Source: Breznakiella homolactica | GTDB taxonomy: Bacteria > Spirochaetota > Spirochaetia > Treponematales > Breznakiellaceae | Length of the DNA: 64,000 nucleotides | NCBI RefSeq assembly: GCF_016616095.2 | Contig: NZ_CP067089.2 | Location: 3,472,001-3,536,000 of the forward strand | Reading direction: 5' to 3' | The notes under the pieces: generated by a model | What the model saw: the letters and a program-made list of their open reading frames with translations, nothing else | Databases searched by the model: none | Told to the model about the DNA's origin: nothing | Shown: one piece after another, positions 51,283 through 60,033 of the stretch | Position numbering within the stretch: position 1 is the stretch's first letter | How the letters are laid out: every line of letters starts with the position of its first letter | Translations under genes and position numbers: made by a program

Positions 51283-51915
51283 ATGGAATACTTTGAGAAG
51301 AGTAGCATTACAGATTATAGAACTCGATTATTAAATTCTTTTCCAAAAGAATTAGAGATTGATGTTGAAAATGTTATTAAAATATTACCATTTGATAAAA
51401 ATATTGTAATGGGTTCTAATGGTATAAATTATATTAAAAATGACTTGATTAACGATGAGAATATTAACGTTGCTGTAAACGATGAAATAATAAATATACC
51501 GTATAGAATATATTTTAATAAAGTTGAGGATATTGGCAGATTAACTAAAATCCAGAAGACAATTTTAAATTGTATATATTCAAGGCATTTTAATGGATAT
51601 ATTAGACAAGAAAATGTAGAGAAATTAATAACTGAATCGAATTATTGGGTTATACCATATTTCGTACAATTATTTGGTGAATACATTCCTGAAATCTATC
51701 CTATAATAGATAAACATATAGATAGAAATGTAAGTAGCTATTTAAAATTTATTAATCAAAATAAAAAGTATTGGGAAATGACAACTCAAAGAATGACAAG
51801 TTATTGGAGTGAATTTAATAGAGGTAAATGTTATTATTATAGAAAATATATAGGTAAAAAAATTATTGGGAAAATGAATAGAATAAGAAACTGTAGACAC
51901 CCCAACTGCACATAA
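51283..51915 (+). CDS. Hypothetical protein (cassette 3)
   Basis: About 210 residues, rich in Asn, Ile, Lys and Tyr, with no signal peptide or membrane segment. Core segments include 'DVENVIKILPFDKNIVMG', 'IPYRIYFNKVEDIGRLTKIQ' and 'YIRQENVEKLITESNYWVIPYF'. No family recognised. Its stop codon TAA is part of the attC inverse core, so the last residues (N-C-T) are encoded by cassette-end sequence. A TTG 15 bases upstream of ATG 51283 is an alternative start. Confidence 0.55.
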   Translation: MEYFEKSSITDYRTRLLNSFPKELEIDVENVIKILPFDKNIVMGSNGINYIKNDLINDENINVAVNDEIINIPYRIYFNKVEDIGRLTKIQKTILNCIYSRHFNGYIRQENVEKLITESNYWVIPYFVQLFGEYIPEIYPIIDKHIDRNVSSYLKFINQNKKYWEMTTQRMTSYWSEFNRGKCYYYRKYIGKKIIGKMNRIRNCRHPNCT

Positions 51916-52060
51916 CAAACGCTATACGCTGCGCCCTCCCTTCGGTCGGTGCTCGGGTTTAGCTGCGGCTAGGTCAGCTGCGCTTCCCACGCCTCCGCTC
52001 AACCACATTTGCCTCGCGTCGGTTACGCTCGGCAAACGTCGTATAGCTGTAACGTTAGAC
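51910..52060 (+). repeat. attC 3, class A
   Basis: ACATAAC (51910-51916) to GTTAGAC (52054-52060), 151 bases. The stop codon of the cassette 3 gene lies within the first seven bases. Confidence 0.92.
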
Positions 52061-52101
52061 GAAATTGGGCAATTTACTCGTAAGTTACCCTTGAGAAATA
52101 C

Positions 52102-52494
52102 ATGGAAAATATAATAACACTGGAATATAAAGAAGAATTAAGAAGAGATTTTACGAAAAACTATCTGAAGATTATTTATAATAAAAAGACAGAAATATAC
52201 AATGAAATATATTTGTATAATTATGAACATGGAATAATAGAAATAACTAATGGTGTAAAAACTGTTCATAGATGGGAAAATGAAGAAGAGGCACAATCGC
52301 ATTCCTATCTTAATAGAAGATATACTGCAACATTTTTAGATGGTGAAATTAATGATATTGAACTGGAAAAAGAAATAATAAACGAATTATTAAAATATCT
52401 AGGAACCATTTTTATCAAAAAAGAAGAAGAGACAATAATTAATAAAATGTTAGAATATATAAGAAAATTATTTTTTAATACTTTGCCCGGATAA
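52102..52494 (+). CDS. Hypothetical protein (cassette 4)
   Basis: A 130-residue charged protein without signal or membrane segments. It contains a Tyr-rich beta region ('TEIYNEIYLYNYEHGIIEI', 'HRWENEEEAQSHSYLNRRY') and a helical C-terminus. No family recognised. ATG 52102 follows TTGAGAAATAC, a weak ribosome site. The 154 bases between its stop and attC 4 show no gene. Confidence 0.5.
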   Translation: MENIITLEYKEELRRDFTKNYLKIIYNKKTEIYNEIYLYNYEHGIIEITNGVKTVHRWENEEEAQSHSYLNRRYTATFLDGEINDIELEKEIINELLKYLGTIFIKKEEETIINKMLEYIRKLFFNTLPG

Positions 52495-52648
52495 AATATA
52501 AAATGAAATCTTCCGGATTATAATAATATAAAATCAGGAAACATTTTATAGGAAAAATATTTAATAATGATAATACAAAATAAAATAAAGAATAATGTTA
52601 CATAAACTAATGGGAAGAATAGGAGATAATGTGTGAGTGCCCAACTTC

Positions 52649-52797
52649 GTCTAACAAACGCTATACGCTACGCCGCCCTGGCGGGCGGCTCGGGTATCGC
52701 TACGGCTAGGTCAGCTACGCTTCCCACGCCTCCGCTCAACCACATTTGTGCGGGCTCGGTTAGCCCGCACAAACGTCGTATAGCTGTAACGTTAGGC
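52649..52797 (+). repeat. attC 4, class A
   Basis: GTCTAAC (52649-52655) to GTTAGGC (52791-52797), 149 bases. Internal hairpins GCCGCCCtggcGGGCGGC and TTTGTGCGGGCT/AGCCCGCACAAA. Confidence 0.93.
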
Positions 52798-52844
52798 GTA
52801 ATTGGGGTAGCCAGTTCTTTGAAAATCAAACAAGATAAATACTT

Positions 52845-53834
52845 ATGAACATAAAGATAAATAGCATATTATTAATACTCATTTTTTGCAGTAAAATCTT
52901 TGCAGATGATCTTAATATTTTAGAAGAATATAAGTTGCTGTATACAGATTTATCACATTTTAATGAATATGGTTATAAATCATTTTACAATGACAAATCA
53001 AATAATGCATTGCCAAATATAAATTTCTCACAAGGAATGTTAAAAAGAACAGATAATCATTATGATTGTGCTATTTTTGGCGATGGATTTTTTAAAATAC
53101 GACTCAATAATGGATTGGTTGGATATACTCGATCTGGAGAATTTAAAATCAATTCAGATGGTGAAATTAAAACCAAACAAGGATATTCATTGTACGATCC
53201 AATATTCGCTGATGAATATTTTTCATATATTGAGATACATAATAATCATGAAGTATATGAAGTCTTATATACTGGTGAGAAGAAAATAATAGGAGAATTG
53301 TTAACGTATATAGTGCCATATAATTTATTGGAACATTATGAAGATGCAATTTATGTATTAAAAGATAATCAAACAGTCAAAGATGAACTTATAATAGAAA
53401 ATATGTTGTATAACCAATTTCTTGAATGTAGTAATTATAATATGCTTTCCGTACTTTTAAGGATGTATTATTTATTATCGATCCCAAATAATAATCTTAT
53501 ACAAAATAAAGACTTTAAGAAAGAACTTGTACGATTGCAAATTGCAAAGATTTCAAACCAGAATCTAGTTTTAGATAGAAGCATACTAAATCTAAATGCG
53601 AATATAAAAGAAATAATGGTTTTAATGAAAAATATCGAAATACCTGAAATGAAAGAAAGAAATGTTGAAGATAATGAAATTGTTGATTTATTAATGATGG
53701 AAATAAAAATCCGAGAGATAAAAAATATGATTAGGCAGATAGAGGAGGGGAGTATTACCCAGTATGATCAGTATTTTGATGCTAATAATAATTATTTAGA
53801 AGCAATTCTTCCATTCATAAAATGGGACTATTAA
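52845..53834 (+). CDS. Secreted protein with FlgG/FlgF-like core (cassette 5)
   Basis: A 329-residue protein with a signal peptide ('INSILLILIFCSKIFA', cleavage near residue 20). Residues 63-121 match the conserved core of flagellar rod/hook proteins: 'FSQGMLKRTDNHYDCAIFGD', then 'GFFKIRLNNG', 'GYTRSGEFKINSDGEIKTKQ' and 'GYSLYDPI', i.e. the QG-x-L-x-x-T-x-N, A-I-x-GDGFF and YTR-x-G-x-F motifs. Real rod proteins lack an Sec signal and have coiled-coil ends; here the C-terminal ~170 residues are helical and unrelated. It may be a domesticated or inhibitory relative of the rod in the spirochaete periplasm. Confidence 0.7.
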   Translation: MNIKINSILLILIFCSKIFADDLNILEEYKLLYTDLSHFNEYGYKSFYNDKSNNALPNINFSQGMLKRTDNHYDCAIFGDGFFKIRLNNGLVGYTRSGEFKINSDGEIKTKQGYSLYDPIFADEYFSYIEIHNNHEVYEVLYTGEKKIIGELLTYIVPYNLLEHYEDAIYVLKDNQTVKDELIIENMLYNQFLECSNYNMLSVLLRMYYLLSIPNNNLIQNKDFKKELVRLQIAKISNQNLVLDRSILNLNANIKEIMVLMKNIEIPEMKERNVEDNEIVDLLMMEIKIREIKNMIRQIEEGSITQYDQYFDANNNYLEAILPFIKWDY

Positions 53835-53848
53835 AATACCCCAACTAC

Positions 53849-53997
53849 GCCTAACAAACGCTATACGCTGCGCCGCCCATTCGGGCGGCTCGGGTTTCGC
53901 TGCGGCTAGGTCAGCTACGCTTCCCACGCCTCCGCTCAACCACATTTGCTTCGGCCCGGTTGGCCGCAGCAAACGTCGTATAGCTGTAACGTTATGC
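53849..53997 (+). repeat. attC 5, class A
   Basis: GCCTAAC (53849-53855) to GTTATGC (53991-53997), 149 bases, standard class A. Confidence 0.93.
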
Positions 53998-54268
53998 GAC
54001 ATTTTTTGAAAACTGGTTCGAAATCTTCTGAAAAAAATAAAATAATGGCATTTATACTCCGGAATGATTTCTTGAAAGATAAGGAATTTCCTTCTGAAGG
54101 TGTAAAACATATCTTATGATATTTATATCAAAACGGATTGTTCATTTTTATAAAAGAAAAACGGCAATCACTTTTTGATGGCTTTTTCTAAAACGGATTG
54201 TGATATTTTATGAGGGCAAATAAGGAAAATAAAAAAGACGAGACTGTAAGAGGCGAATCTGGAATATT
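53998..54268 (+). other. Cassette 6 leader, no convincing gene
   Basis: AT-rich sequence holding only a 37-codon frame with a TTG start (54006-54119, or 24 codons from ATG 54045), encoding 'NDFLKDKEFPSEGVKHIL' at its end, possibly a gene fragment. Direct repeats AAAACGGATTGT occur near 54130 and 54190. Confidence 0.35.
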
Positions 54269-54396
54269 CCATCTCGCACTTTTTCAGTATACGCCACACT
54301 TTTGATTCGTCAAGGCTAAACCCTTCGGGCTCGCTTCGCTCGGCCTTGACAAATGAAAAGGTGTGGCGTGACAACGCACCTCCTGGTGCGAGATGG
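54269..54396. repeat. 128-base structured palindromic element, full copy
   Basis: Outer arms CCATCTCGCAC (54269-54279) and GTGCGAGATGG (54386-54396) pair perfectly. Second arms ACGCCACAC...GTCAAGGC (54291-54315) and GCCTTGAC...GTGTGGCGT (54343-54369) pair with minor bulges. The apex is GC-rich (CCCTTCGGGCTCGCTTCGCTC). It ends 39 bases before the cassette 6 gene. A half copy lies at 59403-59486. Confidence 0.75.
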
Positions 54397-54435
54397 CTTG
54401 GCTGTTTCGCATACATCATTTTACGGAGGTGCTAT

Positions 54436-54696
54436 ATGCACACTACTTCATTGAGTCGCGGTTACTCACCGCAGTTGAGCAGGGACGCTATTTATGTCCT
54501 TCGTCGGTTAGCCTGGTTTTATCGCCAGCCTATGACTAAGACACTGGACCAATTGGTTCTTAATGCTGTACAGCAGATAGATGCTTTGGACATCTGTCAG
54601 TCATGCAAGGGCACAATTAACCAGTGTAAGAAGTGTATAATCAGAGAAGAAGTGGCCACCCACCAAGGTTCAACCACTCCTTCAAACCACAAGTAA
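54436..54696 (+). CDS. Small protein with CxxC pair (cassette 6)
   Basis: An 86-residue protein with a very good ribosome site (GGAGG 7 bases before ATG 54436). Residues 30-50 form an amphipathic helix ('MTKTLDQLVLNAVQQIDAL') followed by 'CQSCKGTINQCKKC', a possible zinc-binding knuckle. No family recognised. Codon use is closer to the chromosome than to the other cassettes. It is bracketed by the palindromic element and a 14-bp hairpin, and the set could have entered together. Confidence 0.6.
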   Translation: MHTTSLSRGYSPQLSRDAIYVLRRLAWFYRQPMTKTLDQLVLNAVQQIDALDICQSCKGTINQCKKCIIREEVATHQGSTTPSNHK

Positions 54697-54705
54697 GTGG
54701 TCAAT

Positions 54706-54743
54706 TGTATACTGGATGGTTGGAAACAGCCATTCAGTATACA
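54706..54743 (+). terminator. 14-bp hairpin after cassette 6 gene
   Basis: TGTATACTGGATGG (54706-54719) pairs with CCATTCAGTATACA (54730-54743), one G-T pair, 10-base loop. It is followed by TAATATAATA rather than a T-run, so termination is plausible but not certain. Confidence 0.45.
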
Positions 54744-54817
54744 TAATATAATACGGAATGATTATGGGATTTGATTTAAGAAAAAGAAAAATACTTTTAC
54801 TGGAATCAAAAAACGTC

Positions 54818-54983
54818 GCATAACAGCGTGTATCCGCAGACGCGCACTTCGTGCGCTGGCCTGCGTTCGGCTAGGTCAGCTATGCTTCCCACACCTCACT
54901 CCGGCACATTGGACAGCAGCGGCCTTGCTGCGCAAGTCCTTATTAGCTGCTGTCCAATGTCGGATACACCCGGGACGTTATGC
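54818..54983 (+). repeat. attC 6, class B
   Basis: GCATAAC (54818-54824) to GTTATGC (54977-54983), 166 bases. Class B outer arms AGCGTGTATCCG and CGGATACACCCGGGAC differ from class A; the CTAGGTC centre is shared, and an inner stem TGGACAGCAGC/GCTGCTGTCCA is present. Confidence 0.92.
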
Positions 54984-55084
54984 GCAATCCGCCCGGGATG
55001 TATTTGGCAAATTTCATTCATAGTCAATGAAATATTTTTTTGTGGGAATATGTATCCTAATACTGCATTATGGAGAGATTATTT

Positions 55085-56290
55085 ATGATATCTCAATGTA
55101 AAAAGATCGGATTATTAAGTGTGATATTTCTATTCCTATCAATAAATCTTTTTTCAGAAAGCAACTGGATTTCTTCATACAATATTAGCAGTTTACTCCC
55201 TCATAGTGAGACTGGTGAATATGATATGCTTGAATTAATAAAAGAAGAAGTTTTTATAAGTTTTCATGAAAATAAATATTTCCCTTCTGATGAATATGTA
55301 ATACAGGCTGAATATACAATAAAGAATAATAGTAAAAGCGATACAAGATTATCTGTTGGATTATTGTTTTATAATTGGGAGGATAGGGGAAATGTTCCGC
55401 CAATTCCTGATGGCGTTGAGTTTTGGGTAAATAGTGAGAAAAAGGAATATAAATCGGAATTAGCTGAAGAGAGATTAAAAAATGATATGTATCCATTCCC
55501 TGATGAACCGGTTTATTGGGCGGTTATTGATTGTGTATTCCCGGCGCAGGAAAAAACAATAATCAAAGTAAAATACATTAATGGAATGTCTGGCAGTTTG
55601 CGTGAAGTAACTTGTGGTTATAATAACACAATGTTTACTGGTTTGAATCTTCCGGAATGGAAAGGTATACCTGAATTTAGCATAAATATTAGCAATAATC
55701 TTTTAGCTATAAATAATGTCTTGGAAAAAGAACTCTTTTATGAATTCTATTGGATTAGTAATGTGATGGTTACGAAAAAATATGATAGAATGAATCCCTT
55801 TGACTTAAACGATGAATTACTATTTTTACAAACATTACATCCAGGTTTGTATTCACTTAAAAAAAATGATAATAATAATTGGCAGATTCAGTTTACGAAT
55901 ACTTTTGTTGAGAATTATGGTCGCGATATTGTTTTATTTTTAAAAATCTGGGGTTCTACTCCCCAATATTGTTATCTTGGTCAATATCCAAATAATATTA
56001 TTCAATTAGGTCATTTTCCTCTTGGGAGTAGAGAGTCTAAAATATCAGAAAGATATCTAGGGCCTTATGAATTGATATTCCTCACCAATAATCAATTGCG
56101 TATAATGAGAAATATATTTTATGCACAATATGGTTATATTTTTCAAGATGAAGAATTATTTGATGCATTTAAAATGCTCATTAATTGGCCCTTGTATAAA
56201 AAAAATGAATCATTTTCTGAGAATATGTTAACCGACATTGATAGGGTAAATATAGAAACAATTCGAAAATTAGAAAATCTCAAGCCTTAA
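55085..56290 (+). CDS. Secreted YARHG-domain protein (cassette 7)
   Basis: About 401 residues. A signal peptide ('IGLLSVIFLFLSINLFS') is followed by a beta-rich region of unknown type (e.g. 'EYVIQAEYTIKNNSKSDTRL'). Near the C-terminus 'LTNNQLRIMRNIFYAQYGYI' plus 'FQDEELFDAF' matches the YARHG domain, an extracellular module of unknown function common in bacteria with surface proteins. ATG 55085 is chosen because GGAGA lies 8 bases upstream and it opens the signal peptide. Exported location is well supported; role unknown. Confidence 0.72.
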   Translation: MISQCKKIGLLSVIFLFLSINLFSESNWISSYNISSLLPHSETGEYDMLELIKEEVFISFHENKYFPSDEYVIQAEYTIKNNSKSDTRLSVGLLFYNWEDRGNVPPIPDGVEFWVNSEKKEYKSELAEERLKNDMYPFPDEPVYWAVIDCVFPAQEKTIIKVKYINGMSGSLREVTCGYNNTMFTGLNLPEWKGIPEFSINISNNLLAINNVLEKELFYEFYWISNVMVTKKYDRMNPFDLNDELLFLQTLHPGLYSLKKNDNNNWQIQFTNTFVENYGRDIVLFLKIWGSTPQYCYLGQYPNNIIQLGHFPLGSRESKISERYLGPYELIFLTNNQLRIMRNIFYAQYGYIFQDEELFDAFKMLINWPLYKKNESFSENMLTDIDRVNIETIRKLENLKP

Positions 56291-56361
56291 TTAACAGGAG
56301 ACAAAGATTCTAAAATACTACAACAGTCTGTTTCTGAAATAAATACGACCGACCGGACTGC

Positions 56362-56526
56362 GCATAACAGCGTGTATCCGCGGACGCGCCTGTCGGCGCT
56401 GGCCTGCGTTCGCCTAGGTCAGCTACGCTTCCCACGGCTCACTCCGGCACATTGGCCAGCAGCGGCCTTGCTTGCGCAAGTCCTATTAGCTGCTGTCCAA
56501 CGTCGGATACACCCGGGACGTTAGGC
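56362..56526 (+). repeat. attC 7, class B
   Basis: GCATAAC (56362-56368) to GTTAGGC (56520-56526), 165 bases, class B; inner stem CCAGCAGC with GCTGCTGTCC. Confidence 0.92.
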
Positions 56527-56558
56527 GACATACCACTTTATTGTAATTCTGGAAAATT

Positions 56559-57107
56559 ATGAAAAACCTTATCTTACTTTTTCTTTTTGCTGTAATATGT
56601 AATAACATTCTTAAGGCAGAAGACTATTCAAATCAAGATGTTATTCAAAACGATTTTGATATTTCAAGAGAAAAAATACAATCATTTATTGATAATGAAC
56701 TATTAAATGGAATTAAGTATCAAGAATCATTTAAAGATAAAGATGGTGTAATTAATACTTATGGGAATCCAATCGAAGATAGGATAAAAACTATTAAACC
56801 TTTTTCTTTTGAAGGTGGAACTGTTATTGGAATAAGGGAATTAATATATAATGATTTTATACATACGTATTATATCTTTGAGAATGGAAATCAATTATAC
56901 GCATCTGTTGAATACAATAATAAATTAGGTAGAGTCAAAAAAATAAATATTGGTAATACATTTGAAGAATTAAAAATAGCGTTTGGAAATCATTATTACG
57001 AAGGTAAAGGTGAAAATATAATTTATTATGGAAAAAATGTAGAGGTTATATTTTTAATAAACGAAAAAATAATACAAAGCATACAAATTAATTATTTATT
57101 AATATAA
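56559..57107 (+). CDS. Hypothetical secreted protein (cassette 8)
   Basis: A 182-residue protein with a signal peptide ('LILLFLFAVICNNILKA', cleavage near residue 20). The mature part has alternating strands ending 'VEVIFLINEKIIQSIQINY'. A 'GNTFEELKIAFG' segment resembles those found in some secreted lipoproteins that compare protein stability, but I recognise no family. Very AT-rich. Confidence 0.6.
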   Translation: MKNLILLFLFAVICNNILKAEDYSNQDVIQNDFDISREKIQSFIDNELLNGIKYQESFKDKDGVINTYGNPIEDRIKTIKPFSFEGGTVIGIRELIYNDFIHTYYIFENGNQLYASVEYNNKLGRVKKINIGNTFEELKIAFGNHYYEGKGENIIYYGKNVEVIFLINEKIIQSIQINYLLI

Positions 57108-57123
57108 AAAAATAAGGTACGTC

Positions 57124-57270
57124 GCCTAACAAACGCTATACGCTGCGCCGCCCTGGCGGGCGGCTCGGGTTTCGCTGCGGCTAGGTCACTTCGTTCCCAC
57201 GCCTCCGCTCAACCACATTTGCTTCGGCCTGGTTGGCCTCAGCAAACGTCGTATAGCTGTAACGTTATGT
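57124..57270 (+). repeat. attC 8, class A
   Basis: GCCTAAC (57124-57130) to GTTATGT (57264-57270), 147 bases, the shortest in the array. Confidence 0.93.
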
Positions 57271-57329
57271 GCAATACCCATTGGCAATTGTTTGATATAA
57301 ATATGGAGACTAATATAAAGGAGTAATTT

Positions 57330-57887
57330 ATGTTAAAAAGATATTTTTCAAGAATAATTTTAATGATATTTGTTACTATTACTTTTGGGTGTGCAAGCCA
57401 ACAAAAAGATAATAATACTCTTGAAATTGAAGACAGAATAATTACAAAGTCATTTGGTTCATATATAATATCAGCAGGTTGGGTAGAAGTTCCTCAATGG
57501 ACAAGGGGTGAAAAATATTTTTATGCAAATGAAGACTCAAAATATTTGAATTTACCGACTAATATTTCAGTAGAAATGGGTACAAATAGATATGTTCTTG
57601 ATGATCACATGACATTTAGATATGCAATTTTAAGGCAGATGTTAGCACAGGCAGGGGAAGGACATGTGTATGGTTCTGGAACATTTACAGACAAAGGTGA
57701 CCCTTTATATATATTCACAATAGAAGATGAAAATGAAATTCCAAGAGTAAAAACTGTACAATATTATATCATTGGTGAAAAAAGACATATTTTAATTCAC
57801 TTAACGGATTATTATAATGAAAATGTACAAAATGCAGAAGAAATTGCTCTTGAAATAGTAAACACTTTTTCTTGGGCAAATAAATAA
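57330..57887 (+). CDS. Hypothetical lipoprotein (cassette 9)
   Basis: A 185-residue protein with a lipoprotein signal ('IILMIFVTITFGCASQQ', lipobox FGC near residue 20). The mature part contains 'YIISAGWVEVPQWTRGEKYF' and 'PLYIFTIEDENEIPRVKTVQ', a compact alpha/beta layout. No family recognised. AAGGAG is 8 bases before the ATG. Surface or periplasmic location is expected. Confidence 0.65.
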   Translation: MLKRYFSRIILMIFVTITFGCASQQKDNNTLEIEDRIITKSFGSYIISAGWVEVPQWTRGEKYFYANEDSKYLNLPTNISVEMGTNRYVLDDHMTFRYAILRQMLAQAGEGHVYGSGTFTDKGDPLYIFTIEDENEIPRVKTVQYYIIGEKRHILIHLTDYYNENVQNAEEIALEIVNTFSWANK

Positions 57888-57904
57888 TAAACAATGGGTA
57901 CTGC

Positions 57905-58054
57905 ACATAACAAACGCTATACACTACGCCGCCCTGGCGGGCGGCTCGGGTTTCGCTGCGGCTAGGTCGTCTAAAGACTCCCACGCCTCCGCTCAACCAC
58001 ATTGCCCTCGGCCCGGTTGGCCTCGGGCAACGTCGTATAGCTGTAACGTTAGGC
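57905..58054 (+). repeat. attC 9, class A
   Basis: ACATAAC (57905-57911) to GTTAGGC (58048-58054), 150 bases; the inner arm reads GTCGTCTAAAGACTCC, shared with attC 10. Confidence 0.93.
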
Positions 58055-58086
58055 GACATTTTGAAAAATATTGTAGGAGGATGCCA

Positions 58087-58389
58087 ATGAAAATTATTAC
58101 TATATGTGGCAGCCTGAAATTTGAAGCGGATATAAAACAATATACAGAGAGACTCGCACTGGAAGGAAACTGTGTATTGAGTATTATCTATCCAGTGAAA
58201 GCAAAAGAAGAATACACTCACGAAGAAATTGATCTTTTACATAAAGAACATTTTATGAAGATTCAACTATCAGATTCAATATTTGTAGTAAATAAACATG
58301 GTTATATTGGAAATGCAGTGAAAGATGAAATCGCATATGCACAAAAACTTAATAAAGAAGTTTTATATTTAGAAAATATACAAAGTTAA
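58087..58389 (+). CDS. Nucleoside deoxyribosyltransferase-like protein (cassette 10, gene 1)
   Basis: A 100-residue protein starting 'MKIITICGSLKFEADIKQYT'. The 'TICGS' start, 'HKEHFMKIQLSDSIFVVNKHGYIG' in outline and 'DEIAYAQKLNKEV' match the short MazG-side/nucleoside 2-deoxyribosyltransferase-like fold, which acts on nucleotides or nucleotide sugars. The usual catalytic Glu would be in the 'GNAVKDEIAYA' helix. ATG 58087 is preferred because AGGAGG ends 6 bases before it. It precedes the acetyltransferase gene by 4 bases; the two share one cassette. Confidence 0.7.
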   Translation: MKIITICGSLKFEADIKQYTERLALEGNCVLSIIYPVKAKEEYTHEEIDLLHKEHFMKIQLSDSIFVVNKHGYIGNAVKDEIAYAQKLNKEVLYLENIQS

Positions 58390-58393
58390 TAAA

Positions 58394-58882
58394 ATGATAC
58401 GAAAAATTATATATGACGATATTCCTCAAGCAGCATCAATGTTTTCATCTGTATGGAAATCAACTTACAAGGATGTATTTGATGAATCATTCCTTGAGAA
58501 GAGAACAGCGGATTTTTTTCAGAATAGTTTAGAAAAAGTTATAAAAGAGCATCTTGAAACAATGTATATATATGAAGAGGATCAAAATATTTACGGAATT
58601 ATTTCTGGAAACATATTACATAATAAAAATTATGATTGCGAAATAATACGACTATATATTAGTTTAGATTCTCAAGGTAAAGGAATAGGAACAAACTTGT
58701 TAAACTATATGCAAGAATATTACAGGAGCAATGGATGTAAAGAAATGATTATATGGGCAATAAAAGGTCTGAGAAACAATGATTTTTATAAGAAGCGTGG
58801 TGGAAGAGAAGTCGAAAATATGGAAAAAACATTTGGAGATAAGCAGTATCCAATGATAGGATACGGATATAATCTAGCCTAA
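58394..58882 (+). CDS. GNAT acetyltransferase (cassette 10, gene 2)
   Basis: A 162-residue N-acetyltransferase. Acetyl-CoA motif A is 'IRLYISLDSQGKGIGTNLLNY' in outline near residue 90 (Q-x-x-G-x-G loop), with the motif B helix 'NNDFYKKRGGREV' after it. N-terminal 'IIYDDIPQAASMFSSVWKSTY' is typical. The substrate could be a drug, amine or protein. It is the second gene of a two-gene cassette; the stop is followed within 9 bases by the cassette end. Confidence 0.87.
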   Translation: MIRKIIYDDIPQAASMFSSVWKSTYKDVFDESFLEKRTADFFQNSLEKVIKEHLETMYIYEEDQNIYGIISGNILHNKNYDCEIIRLYISLDSQGKGIGTNLLNYMQEYYRSNGCKEMIIWAIKGLRNNDFYKKRGGREVENMEKTFGDKQYPMIGYGYNLA

Positions 58883-58891
58883 CAAAACGTC

Positions 58892-59041
58892 GCCTAACAA
58901 ACGCTATACGCTGCGCCGCCCATTCGGGCGGCTCGGGTTTCGCTGCGGCTAGGTCGTCTAAAGACTCCCACGCCTCCGCTCAACCACATTTGCTTCGGCC
59001 CGGTTGGCCTCAGCAAACGTCGTATAGCTGTAACGTTATAC
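58892..59041 (+). repeat. attC 10, class A
   Basis: GCCTAAC (58892-58898) to GTTATAC (59035-59041), 150 bases. Another GCCTAAC lies 16 bases upstream (58877-58883) at the stop of the acetyltransferase gene. Confidence 0.93.
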
Positions 59042-59402
59042 GAAATTTATTGCCCAGATTTATCTCCGTAAGCCCGCCGTCCATGGCGGGACATTTCATA
59101 AACCATAAATGAGAGAAGAATATAAAAAACAGTTTTATGAAAAAAAATTGTGTTACATTCTTAATAAGAAATACGAGAAGAATGATTTTCTAAAAGTTTA
59201 ATGTTTAAATATAAATACTTCTAAAGAGAATATTTTATTAGATATTAATTGCATAAAAATAAAGTAAAAGAAGAAATATAAAACTTGAAAAATATATGTT
59301 TTAAAATCTTAACTGAAATAATGGAGTAAAACATTTTCTGTAAAAATAAAAGCTAAAGCCATTACTCAAGGTATTACTGGAAAGGGCGTCACTCGGTGTG
59401 TT
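59042..59402 (+). other. Cassette 11 leader, no convincing gene
   Basis: About 360 AT-rich bases. One 30-codon frame (59109-59201, 'MREEYKKQFYEKKLCYIL...') has no ribosome site and is probably a remnant. A short GC hairpin (GCCCGCCGTCCATGGCGGGAC) occurs near 59072. Confidence 0.4.
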
Positions 59403-59486
59403 CCATCTCGCGTCTTTTCATTGTACGGTTCATTTTTCATTTGTAAAGGCTAAACCCTTCGGGCTCGCTTCGCTCGGCCTTGACAA
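59403..59486 (+). repeat. Half copy of the palindromic element
   Basis: CCATCTCGCG, then about 45 diverged bases, then GTAAAGGCTAAACCCTTCGG and CTCGCTTCGCTCGGCCTTGACAAA match the left part and apex of the 54269-54396 element. The right arms (GTGTGGCGT, GTGCGAGATGG) are missing. The copy ends directly at the truncated gene. Confidence 0.7.
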
Positions 59487-60014
59487 AAGAAAATTATAAA
59501 AGATTTTATCACACCATATTTTAAGAAAAATGGGTTTATAAAAAGGGGAGTAAAATATTACACCACAATAAATCATCTGACAATTGAAGCGTGGATACAG
59601 ACTTTAAAATATCATAAAAATGAAAATACAGATGAATTTAGAATAGAAATAAAAATCTACCCCGAAAATGAGGGTGCTTATTCGAACATGTATTTCGGAT
59701 ATTATAAAATTCCTAAAAATGCATCACATCTAATAATAGATGAAAATACAGATCCGGAAAACTTAGAAAAAAGTTTGAACAAAGAATTTAATGAATTTTC
59801 AGAATATATGAGAAGATATAAAAATGTTAAAAAAATAATAGAAGAGCAGAGAGAGGAAATAAAAGAATTAGAGAATAAAATACTGGAAAAGAAACATGAA
59901 TTAGAAATAGAGACACAAAACATTAATCAAATAGCAATAATAAAGAACACGATTAAAATATATGAAGAAGACATTAGTATAAAAACCAATTGGATAAAAC
60001 TAGTAATGGAATAA
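59484..60014 (+). pseudogene. 5'-truncated DUF4304-like gene (cassette 11)
   Basis: A frame of 176 codons opens right after a stop inside the repeat element, without a proper start codon. It encodes 'KKIIKDFITPYFKKNGFIKRG' in outline, then 'YYTTINHLTIEAWIQTLKYH', which resembles the DUF4304 start, followed by a long coiled coil. The first ATG is only at 59688. A TTG at 59480 would give 'TKE' in a different frame and reach a stop. The 5' end was probably lost when the element or another cassette was joined here. Confidence 0.5.
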
Positions 60015-60033
60015 TTATGTTCAGCGCAACTGC

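Noticed and set aside
54168..54419. 83-codon minus-strand frame in cassette 6
   Set aside because: It lies across the palindromic element and opposes the well-supported gene at 54436; no ribosome site.
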